Shown here one piece after another: positions 1 through 9,700 of a stretch of DNA of 64,000 nt. Where the stretch lies: assembly GCA_023053575.1 (NCBI GenBank), contig JAKZAP010000001.1, positions 6,712,849 through 6,776,848 on the forward strand. Direction: 5' to 3'. The translations under genes were made by a program, and so were the position numbers. The notes beneath the pieces are model-generated. The model ran no database searches. It was not told the DNA's origin and saw only the letters and a list, made by a program, of their open reading frames with translations. Position 1 is the first letter of the stretch. Each line of letters opens with the position of its first letter. Source of the DNA: Branchinecta lynchi (lineage: Eukaryota > Arthropoda > Branchiopoda > Anostraca > Branchinectidae).

Positions 1-353
1 CAGAACGGCCTAGACGAGACAAGACCGAAATTCAGGGCCTTCCTTCGTAGCTGTGATCCATATCAGCTCAGTTTATGTACAAGTGTTTAACCAGTTCTGA
101 TGTAGAGTAATATTATCTTCAATATAGTTAGTTGTGTTCGCCTTACTCAGTTTTTGATCACGCATTAGGGATGTAGTATATCCCGCAGTCGAAAATCCGC
201 TCGACCGGCCTATGCTACCATATTAGGTCTCTGACCCCGGTGGACGTTTTACGTTCACCAGGCTGGGAACCGTTCAAGGTAACCCTGGACACCCCAGTTA
301 GCAGTTGCTACAGCAGTTTGTAACGTATGCACAAGAAGAACAGTCTTACTCAC
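1..353. other. KLHL intron, no recognised feature
   Basis: This is the intron downstream (minus strand) of the kelch exon at 354-494. I see no further kelch-repeat exon here. The remaining kelch repeats and the stop codon must lie beyond the left edge. Confidence 0.5.
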
Positions 354-494
354 AGCATACATAAGTCCATGCAAGACAGCAACTCCAACGCTGCTACGCC
401 TGATGAGCATGTTGGAGATCCCACGCCATTCACCGACGGTCGGATCATATTTTTCGGCGCTGTTTAATCCAGCTGATCCGTCAAACCCACCAAC
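354..494 (-). CDS. KLHL2/3: KLHL2/3-like gene, kelch exon (last in window)
   Basis: This 141-nt exon encodes 47 residues starting VGGFDGSAGLNSAEKYDP and ending GLMYA, a full kelch blade with the GG doublet, the Y and W spacing and the RRSSVGVAVL strand typical of KLHL2/KLHL3. The acceptor is TTTTTGCAG just above 494 and the donor is GTGAGT from 353 downward. Phase is 0 at both ends, and the exon joins the upstream exon (ends VYA) to restore YAVGGF. The kelch propeller binds substrates, WNK kinases in vertebrate KLHL2/3, for CUL3 ubiquitin ligases. A 14-kb intron with a whole gypsy retrotransposon separates it from the previous exon. The next exon is outside the window. Confidence 0.93.
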
Positions 495-1177
495 CTGCAA
501 AAAGGAACGTGAATAAACTACGATAGTTTATCTCAGCGCGAACGCGCGGCCCAAGTTTCGTCTGATGCCAAGCCTATGATCCTAAACCAGAAGCCACTTA
601 CTGAACTGTGCCACATGGCACAGTAATGTCCAAACATACCTCGCGGGCAAATCGTTAAAAACAAAAAAAACATTTAAGGTCAATTGAAGGGTTTGAAAAG
701 CCTGTTCTCAAAGACTGCTGCATTGCCACGAGAATCCCTTTTCTATTTACATCCGGCTTCTCTATTTTTATCAGACTTCTCTGTTCTAGCCAAGTCTCAG
801 GACACGGTTGCCCAAAGCGCTAGGTTGGCTAACGTGGCACCTTGACATGACGGTTGGTTGATCATAAGTTAATTTACCGCATTGACTACGCGAAGGGCAG
901 GAATGATTGGCCAGAAACAAAATACTAGATGGAAAAGTAGTAAATAGCCTACCGAGAAATACAAAAGACTTTCGGACTTCAACTCAACTTAAAAGTATTC
1001 CCCAAAAGCCATAAGGTGCGATTTATCTGTCATCTATGAAAAACGTAAAAATCATGTTAAAGAGACTGGACAGGACAGGAAAATACTGGAACAGCAATAA
1101 AAATAAGTTTTCAGACTTAACGAAAGTTTTTGGACCTTCAGCTACCTTAAAAGCTATCCTGAACAAGAGGTGGAAGC
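495..1177. other. KLHL intron, nothing recognised
   Basis: AT-rich intron sequence. No coding exon or clear repeat boundary is visible before the dispersed repeat that begins near 1178. Confidence 0.4.
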
Positions 1178-1840
1178 TCATATGGCACTTGCAAGACTGG
1201 GTCAGAGGATGAAAGTAGGAGTTCGTCAATTCGTGGCTTTGCTGTGATCATTTGTAAGCAAAACCCTTCAAATAACAATGATCACGCGTCCTTGGAAATC
1301 ACGAGCATGTATCGTCCATAAAAACTATTTTATTTTTGCATTTGGCTATGATGATGCGCACTTTAAGAACACTAGATATTCTTCTGTGACGAACATTCTT
1401 GAAGCGCAAATGATGATAAGATCATCGGGATCATGAGAATGTATATTTTGCTCAAAATAATAGTTTGTACTTTAAGGAATTAACTTGTAAGCAAAACCCT
1501 TGAGACAAATGCTCATGGGCCCTTGACCATGAATATGTTATATCAATATATTATATCATTTGGTCAAAAGTTTTTTTTTTCACTTTTCGGTTAAGATCCG
1601 CACTTTAAGGGTGCTAAAAAATTCAATTTTGAGCAAAACCTTAAGGCAAAAATGATCATGGGCTCATGGGATCATCAACATGTATATTTTGATTAAAAGT
1701 ATTTTTTGTACTTTGCGGTTAGGATTAATACTATAAGGGATGGTTGGATCTGATAAGTGACAATTCCTAAGCCAATCTTGTCAAGTCCCCAATGGCCAAA
1801 CCAAGTTGCATCGCCCTAGCACATCTGGAAGTACCTTAGT
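1178..1840. repeat. Dispersed repeat, inverted partner of 38563-39215
   Basis: Several blocks match the reverse complement of 38563-39215: atggcacttgcaagactggg, gtaagcaaaacccttcaaat, tccttggaaatcacgagcat, and a closing module agcacatctggaagtacctt. The same closing module occurs near 14250 and 38150. It has no coding content and its ends are not sharply defined. It is an old, diverged copy of an unclassified interspersed repeat into which the gypsy element at 1885 later inserted. Confidence 0.65.
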
Positions 1841-1880
1841 TCGCGATCAACGAGATTTCCGGTTCCCGCTCCAGGTCCCC

Positions 1881-1884
1881 CGCA
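1881..1884. repeat. Target-site duplication CGCA (left)
   Basis: The four bases cgca directly abut the LTR at 1885 and recur directly after the other LTR at 13607-13610. This is the 4-bp duplication expected of a Ty3/gypsy integrase. Confidence 0.85.
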
Positions 1885-2376
1885 TAAACCGATGAGAGGT
1901 TCTTGCCCTGTGTTATTACTCTTTATACTCGGACCGGCGGCTTATGTCCCACTTGGGATCATTATATGGTAGCGTTCGAGCGGCAGCAGTATTCACCCTT
2001 CGAAGGCGTATAGGGATCGTAGTCTTTCGTTTAGGGAGGTCGGTTCTTTTTCTTTAACACTTACTTTATTTATTCCTTTAGTACAACTTGCTTCTGTTAA
2101 CACGTAAGGTAATCTAATAATACAGACACATGTCTCGCTACAGTCAACTCTCAGAATCATCTGCTCGCTTCGAGCTTCACATCAAATTCCTATTCTTGCT
2201 TACTGCGTAGGAGCTAACCTTTAAAGTTCAACTAACCGCACAGGAAACTGATAAGGCTACTTCCATCGTCCCGAGGCTTGAATTATTACCAAATATGGAG
2301 TTGCTTTTCTCAGCCCGCATTATTTCAGATTACGGAATCAACTTTGATATTTAATATCCTAATACTATCCGTAACA
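1885..2376 (-). repeat. 3' LTR of the gypsy element (492 bp)
   Basis: Matches 13123-13606 along its whole length, apart from one substitution in the block cctttagtac and an extra 8 bp (aaggtaat) after 2104. On the minus strand it starts TGTTACGG and ends GGTTTA. An A/G-rich stretch at 2377-2391 (minus GAAAGGGATAACGAG) is the likely polypurine primer. The LTR would supply the transcription terminator. Confidence 0.93.
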
Positions 2377-2378
2377 CT

Positions 2379-3727
2379 CGTTATCCCTTTCAAGGTTTTG
2401 ACTCCCGACAAAACAAACTATGCCACTGCCAGAACTTGATTTTTATAAACTTCTCTTTACTTAGCTTACTTTATTTTTGCATTCTAAAATTTTTGATCAA
2501 CCTGTCTAACTCTCAGTTACGACAGATGTTCCATTTCCAGTATCGGCTTTTCAATAAAATGAAAACAAAACTTTACAAGCCTCTACCCTTCCTTTTGTCC
2601 GAGAGTTTACATGAACGGTGGTTTGCAAGTTTTTAGACCTGAAACCTTTTGCTCCCCGGCATAGTATGCTGAATACTTTCCCGACAAAAGGGTACTTTAT
2701 GCACTGAAAAGATAGAAGCATCTAAAGCCTCTACCCTTCCTTTTGTCCGAAAGTTTACATGAGCGGTGGTTTGCAAGTTTTTTAGACCTGAAACCTTTTG
2801 CTCCCCGGCATAGTATGCTGAATACTCTCCTGACAAAAGGGTACTTTAATTCTGCATCCCTTCCCTCTTTCGAAAATTTCGTTCAAGGTAGGACCTAATT
2901 TTATACAATCAATATCGAGTTCTGACTTGGCTAACCCACCCGTAAAGAAGTTAAATTTATAATTTATGGCAACACAATTAGCTTACTATTTTACAATTGT
3001 AAGTTATTTTCTAATTTTAACTTTAATTTTGTTACTTTAATGGAATCAAGATGAAGTTTAAATTACTAACACACCCGCGAAAATCTGAATTAAAAGAAAA
3101 ATAATGCCTCTCCCAATTAAATTAATTCTCGCGCATCTGGGACTTGGTTTAACTGCGGTCACGATCAAACTGAAAACTACGTTAACCCAAACGTTAATTT
3201 TACCTAATTTAAAATTGCGACGACACTACAATACCGACAACAAGACAAATTTTCCATATTATATACACGACATAAAACAATTAATTATTTTTATTTCGTT
3301 TTATCGGAACCAATGAAATTCGGTTCTTACTTTAACTTAAGCAAAATTACCATCTTGCACGCACAACATTTTACAACTAATTATTTTATTTCATTTTATC
3401 TAGTAATTTATTACTATTATTAATGTTTTTATTTTTATTTTTGTATTTTAGGTTATAGTTGTGGCCTTAGGCCCTTCGGAAACATTTGAAAACTACCATT
3501 TGCTATCTTAGATAAACACGCATAACATGTACAGCAACAAACAAAGAAAAATTAGTATGGCCTCCGGCCCTTTTGAATACAATTTAAAGTTTAGACGAGC
3601 ATATTTCGCTTATTTAACAAAACACAACAATTGTGGCCTGTGGCCCTTCGGATACATTAAATGAACTACATGATACTAAATACAACACTACAAATTATAA
3701 TTGTCTTATTTCCAATTTTTCACTTAT
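2379..3727. repeat. 3' noncoding part of gypsy, with tandem repeats
   Basis: No convincing gene. A 148-bp tandem duplication (2579-2726 and 2727-2848) contains cctctacccttccttttgtc and ctccccggcatagtatgctg. Further on, three loose copies of a module tggcct..ggccctt lie near 3462, 3557 and 3634 with about 85-95 bp spacing. The rest is AT-rich. Short open frames here coincide with the repeats and are not supported as genes. Confidence 0.7.
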
Positions 3728-4402
3728 TTACTGTTGTGCACACCCACTACCGTGAAAGATTCCGAAACGGTACAACCGGACCATAAGTTCTTGCCTTGCA
3801 CGGGCATTCGCGGGACGCATCAAAATATCGTTAAGCTGATCCACGGTGACCTCCAACGGAATGGTTATGAATAATTCGCCGTCGATGACTTCTGTTGGTG
3901 CGCTTGACAGGACTGCTTCCAGCTGTTCTGATGAAAATTCGACAGGAATGCTTATGAACGATGGTTGGTTAACGGCTCCGTTCATCCACGGATGCAGTAT
4001 GGGAGCACTCCGACTTGGAATACTAGGAGGGGGGTTTATGACTACGTCCCCTCTTGGTTCCTCTGGTAGAATAGCTGGCGAAAACGGCATGGCCTCGTAT
4101 GCGAATACATCTACGGCTACTTCAAGATTCGGTGGCAACTCAGCTCGTTCGCCGTCCTCCATTGGCATGGGCGGAGTGTGAGGGCGATGCTGATCCTCGT
4201 TCTGTGGCGACTCGGCTCGTTCGCCGTCCTCGATTGGCATGGGCGGAGTCTGAGGGCGATGCTGATCCTCTTTTTCTTCCTCATCCGCGAAAAGGTCAGC
4301 AAGCCGTTCATCGATTCTCCTAGGGCTCATATTGACGTCCCCTACCGGTTCCTCTGTTGGCGTTATCGAAGCGAAGCGTTGTCGAACTAGTTGGCTTTTC
4401 AT
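3728..4402 (-). CDS. Extra ORF3 of gypsy element, unknown function (224 aa)
   Basis: Open frame of 224 codons with ATG at 4402, downstream of pol inside the retrotransposon. I do not recognise a family. It shows an acidic N-terminal third, then two tandem units of about 24 residues built on DQHRPxTPPMPxEDGERAE, then a proline-rich middle. The C-terminal third has two imperfect repeats of pattern FI(S/T)IP(V/L)E followed by QL and an IL/VL pair. There is no signal peptide, no membrane segment and no envelope-like feature. Retroelement third ORFs are usually env-like or antisense; this looks like neither. Expression would need a spliced or internal-promoter RNA, because it lies 2.3 kb beyond the pol stop. 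The same 5-kb span holds no comparably long frame, which favours a real gene. Confidence 0.6.
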   Translation of the reverse strand: MKSQLVRQRFASITPTEEPVGDVNMSPRRIDERLADLFADEEEKEDQHRPQTPPMPIEDGERAESPQNEDQHRPHTPPMPMEDGERAELPPNLEVAVDVFAYEAMPFSPAILPEEPRGDVVINPPPSIPSRSAPILHPWMNGAVNQPSFISIPVEFSSEQLEAVLSSAPTEVIDGELFITIPLEVTVDQLNDILMRPANARARQELMVRLYRFGIFHGSGCAQQ

Positions 4403-6739
4403 GCTGTATGCAGGGCAGGGCCGTTATCAGCTAAGCTCTTCTGTGCTCCTTAGTCGAACTTCTGCTGATGTGGACATAACTCGTCCGCATGTACGTGACT
4501 TCTAAATGGGAAGACAGATGGCGCTGCAATCGTTTCTTCTTTCCCGCCACTGGCAAGGTTGATGTTTGAGAGCGATGACTGACTCCTCAACAAATGCTCG
4601 ACGAACTGCTCCTCCATGACCGGGATTTCTGCTGAGACGACTCGTAGTAAGGACTAAGTTGGTTCGGCTTCGGTTCGACCTAAAATATAAAATAAACGCA
4701 GTATATCTGGAATACTTATTTAATCGCTTTACACGATTACTTTTGGCGTCCTCTCCTTCTCATGTTTCTTTCTTCTCCGTGTTTCTTGTTATTTGTATAT
4801 GTGCTTCGCGAAAATTTAAAAACACCTCAAATCTGGCGTTTAACGCACATCAGATGCTAAAACCGCAAATCACGGGAGCTGTTTAAATTTAAAGACACCT
4901 CAATTCTGACGTTTAACGCACATCAGATGCTAAAACCGCAAATCACGGAAGCTCTTTAAAATTTCCCACGACTTCTCTTTGAGCGTTTAAAGTACGCTAA
5001 GGGTAACTTGACCGCAAGTTCTGACCTTTCAAATCGCGACGTATGCTAATCCATTTAAGCTGGATGGCCTCTGACGGTAGTTTTTAGCTGTACAGCAAAA
5101 CAAAATTTGGCGCGATTTCTACGGCACGCGGTAACAAAGTGAAGCTGGACGTATGCTTCAACCATATCTGTCTAGATCTATCTATCTGTCTATACTTGCT
5201 ATCATGAAAAGCTTCTGGATAAAATGCCGGTTAATATCTCCGACCATTGATCATTGGTTGACACTGTCTGTGTGTCCTTCTAAGTTCTGAAAGACTCAAA
5301 ACAATAATTAGTAAAACCCTCACTCGATTTGTCTATCAATCGAAATACGTGTCTAGCAGCAATTATTTAAAAATCCTGTGACTCAATTATACTGCAAAAG
5401 TACGTCAGCTACTCGCGTGAAGCAAAACCGCAAAGCTAGTCAGCAAAAGCCAAATTGAAAAATCGTGGCTGTATAGGCTCCACAGGTTTTCATTTGTGTC
5501 ATAGCTTTTAGGCATAATCTGTTACTTGAGCTCCTTGACCTTCTCTTTTCAACAAAGGGGAGCAAACTCTTACTTTTCAGGGCAAAAGTAATTAGGGAAA
5601 ATTTTGGGACAAGCAAAAATCGAACAAAATTTCTTTACTCAGTATTTCAGGGATTCAATCTGATACAATTGTTATTTTGTACATTCGTTCAATCTAGTAT
5701 CATAATACAATCTAGGGATTATAACTGATTGATTATTACTGAGCCCTCTGACATGGTGCAGTAAAACAAAATAATAGACAGGTAAAATACCGCGTAGTTT
5801 CGGTCAAGGGGACCAACATTGACCGAGCTCACTCCAGGTTTATCAGTGCATGACATCACTACACGTTACTTCCCATTTTAAGTTGCTTAATTCTCCAATA
5901 TTTTCTCACCCTGATTTAATTCAAACAAAATTTTGCTCTTTCGCTTCTCTGTTTACCTACTGGCTCAGACCACACTTAATGCAAATAAAATGGTTACAGG
6001 GGTTTGACACTCCCTACTAAATCTTCGCGAATTGAAATATCTATTTGTTTTAAAAATATTTTTAGGTCTTTATAAGTTGAGACAAGAAGATTTAGAAACT
6101 ACACCGTCCTTAGTGCCGAGACAGCTCGAGCTTGTCTTAAGCACTTTCGAGGGCATTGCATGACAATAGACCAATAGCAAAAACATAATGTGCACTTAAT
6201 ATTAAAACTCTGGGTCTATTATTGATTTATTAAACTTTATGATTTTCCATCTTTCTGAAACAAGGGAACTAACCTAAACTTTCTTGTCCATGTATTATTT
6301 GCTACGCCAAACATAAAATGAAGCAAGATAAAGCCAAGCGAGTACGCAGTAAAACAGCAACATTACTAATTCAATTTAGCGACCACCGACGACTATCCTA
6401 TTATATTGTATATGAACAAAATCGCAATAGCTCGACGAGTTTATCCTGGGCTTCAAAGAGCAAATCTTGCACGTCTGCAAGGTGACCTTTGACGCCCCGG
6501 AATTCAACTGTTGTAACGTTTATCATTTCTGCAGTTCAAGATTTTCTGCTTATTTTGCTAACTTGAGCTTCTGTTCGCGCGTGTTCCAGCTTTTCTTCTG
6601 AAACCCTATCTGCGCCTCCATCTTTTTCCTCTCGTTAATTTCCCATATTTGTCGGATCGTGTTTATTTGTCTTTCATCTGTAATAAAACACTGGCAACTA
6701 CTATACATGTAATTTACTTTTAGTAATTTACCCCTCTAT
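4403..6739. other. Long noncoding stretch between pol and ORF3 of gypsy
   Basis: About 2.3 kb with no long open frame on either strand. It contains a 73-bp tandem duplication at about 4816-4961 (shared core cgtttaacgcacatcagatg). The rest shows nothing I can name. It could hold an intron, a decayed gene or cis-acting RNA signals of the retrotransposon. Confidence 0.6.
4816..4961. repeat. 73-bp tandem duplication
   Basis: Two adjacent copies share cgtttaacgcacatcagatg and gctaaaaccgcaaatcacgg with few differences. It lies inside the 3' region of the gypsy element. Confidence 0.85.
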
Positions 6740-9700
6740 TTATTGCCTTTGATTTTCGGGTAAATAAGGGCTTCCAAGCTTATCATACCCTAACCTGTTC
6801 GGGCGGCGAACTTCTCTGGACGTTTGTCTAGTACCTCTCGTAGCCAGATCAAACCTAACACCTTGCATTGCACCGCGGCGCGCGGCTTGAGTACGTAATC
6901 TAAGCGCCTCTGAACGAACCGTAGGGTGGCTTAAAGCTCTATCACGAATTAAATTTGGTGGGTGGCTATTAAGATCAATAGGAGCTTCAGACCCAGGGTG
7001 ATCAGATTCGAGTTCCCCAAATGGTCCTCTCAGTTCCGGCATACTACCAGAACGGTTGACCCCATCATTGACCCCGTCGCTAAAATTCGACCCGAGCCCA
7101 GAATGACTCGATATCTCCTCAAGTGCGCCCCTTCCAACACCTTCCTGTTGATGGCTGGTTTCTTCTGATTCTGGTAACCGAGATGCTTTACTCCCCCGAG
7201 ACTGAGGTGTCTCAATTACCGTTTGATTTGGTGTCTCTTCTTCTGATCGAACAGGTGATAAGTCTGGGGAGCTGTCAACCCGCGTACTAGCCTGAGGAAA
7301 GTTATTACCCGTGAATGAATCGTTTATGCCCACAGGATCACTAAACGGATCCTGCGCAGTTGTGCTCTCGAACTCTAGACGGTAGTTTGGGGCCTCTAAT
7401 AACGGTATCCCCACCCCAGCGAAATTTTCGTAGAAATCATGAGATGGTGTGATACCCTGTCTCAAAACTGGTGCCTCGCCAAAAGTTGGCGTAGAGCATC
7501 TAACAACTGTCCTTGGTGTGAAAAGTTCTCTTTTCATCAGCGCATCGTCTAATAATTCGCTCTCGAGACTCGAGGAGCTTCCCAACCCCTGCCTGCGAAC
7601 AGGTGTTTCAGTATAGGGGTCATCCCATTCTAAATCTTCAGAGCCCAGAGAATAACGTCTTTTGCAATCCCCATGTTCATTTGGTTGATCCGTATGATAC
7701 GGCTGTAATGTTAAAGGGCGGTGAAATAGAGGAAGTTGGCGAAATTTCGGAAAATCATCCATCGATTCCGGACCCGGAACCGAGGATTCCGGTCTAAAAG
7801 CAAAATCACTCGCGCCAATATCATACATGTCCTCGGTAAGTGGGTTTGGTATAACGGAGGGTGGGTTTGGTGGGTCGCAATCTGGGATAGTTTTCTGACC
7901 TGCAGGTGGACTGTTCCACCAAGCAACTGTTTTCCCGGTAGGCGAACTTTCAGGTTTATTTCCGGCCGGATTTTCTGCGGGAGAGGAAATGGGTGCCGGA
8001 ATTTCGTCAAAATTAGGCGGTATAATCAGTTCATCTTGCATAACGTCCCTTTCCCACAGACTCCTGGGAATGTACGTTTTCAAACGATTGTAATGGACAA
8101 TTTCCACCCGTCCGTCTGACAGCCTTGTGATTTTAAAGTTTAGGCCATTTTCCAAAACTGCATTTATTCGATAAGGTCCCACCCAACGTATCTTGTCCAA
8201 TTTTCGCAACCTCGCGTCGGGTGGCGTATGCAAAAGTACAAGGTCACCGACCTTTAGGGGTTTCTGATTTTCGGTTCTATTGTAGTAGAACCGCTGACGT
8301 TCCCGAGCGATCTCGGAGTTATCCCTGATCATTTGATACGCAGTTCTCTGCCTGGTTATCATTTCCGATTTGTAATCCGAATCCAGATTATAATATACCC
8401 TACTGTTAATGACGGTGTCCGTCGGGAAACGGGCGTCGCGAAGGAACATAGCATAAAATGGGTTGTCCGAGATGGATTCGTGAAAAGCTGTGTTCATAGC
8501 AAATTGGACATAGCAAAGTTGGTCCTCCCAATCAGAATGCCCCCTATCCTTGACATATAGGCTTAAAATGTTTGCAATATCTCTATTCCGCCTTTCAACC
8601 GCCCCATTACACATCGGATGGTACGCAGATGTACGAAGTTGCTTGATGTCAAGCAATTCAAGAATTCCTTTGAAAACAGCATTTATGAATTCTGAACCCT
8701 GATCACTTATCAAGCGTTCGCAAGCCCCATAAACCAAAACAAAATGCTCAACAAACGCTCTCGCGACAGCTTTTGCCGTTTTATCTGCTATGGCCGTAAG
8801 AACAATGAACTTCGTAAAATGATCGGTGATGACGACAATATATTTTGAACCATGACTAGAAACGGGTAATGGACCGAGAAGATCGATACCGACCATATCG
8901 AGTGGTCTAGAGGACTCGGGTATGGTGCCCAACGGAGCCCTGGGTGTGTGGTTAAGGCCTTTGCGTTGACAACAATCAAGGCAACACTGCACATATTGTT
9001 TGACAACGTTGTACATGTTCCGAAAGTAAAAACGGTTGCGCACGCGCTCATATGTCTTAAGAAACCCAAAATGACCCGATATTTTTGAATCATGGCAATC
9101 AAATAGAACTTCCGGAATGAGTGAACGAGGTAAAACTGGTACTACCCGCAAATCAGGCCTGCGACAGTTTTGGTACGGTGTGTAAACGTAACAAAGTAAG
9201 CCGTCATCAAGAACAAAATTTTCGATTTCGCGCAGGACTTGAGTTTCGATTTGAGTGGGTAACCCACTGCCATGTTTAAGGTAGTTACGTACTGCAGAAG
9301 AAAACCCGTCCTTCCCTTGCAATTCCCGCAGTTCCTTTGAGGAAAACTGGTTATCCGCCCCTGGTATTACGGCCATTATCGCGGGAGTTGGAATAGTCGT
9401 AGGGAGCCTACTTAGAGCGTCTGCAACGACGTTCTGAGTCCCGGGGATGTGCGTAATCTCAAATTCGTACCCTTGCAGTTCCATCTGCATTCTAGCCCAC
9501 TTTCCGGTAAGATCCTTCCCTGTACTCTTCATCAACCACTGAAGAGGCTTATGATCCGAGGCAACAATGAATTTTCTACCGAGCAAATAAGGGCGAAATG
9601 ACCTGATGCAGTGAATTATGGCTAAGGCCTCCTGTTGGACCGCGGCATGTTTGACCTCTGCGTCGTTGAAAGTACGTGACGTATACTGTAGGACCTTTTG

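Noticed and set aside
3846..4181. Plus-strand open frame opposite ORF3 (111 codons)
   Set aside because: It mirrors the GC-richer antisense of ORF3, and the minus-strand frame is longer and carries protein-level repeats.
3728..4402. Envelope gene for ORF3 of the gypsy element
   Set aside because: No signal peptide, no membrane segment and no cysteine-rich ectodomain. A role as env is not supported.
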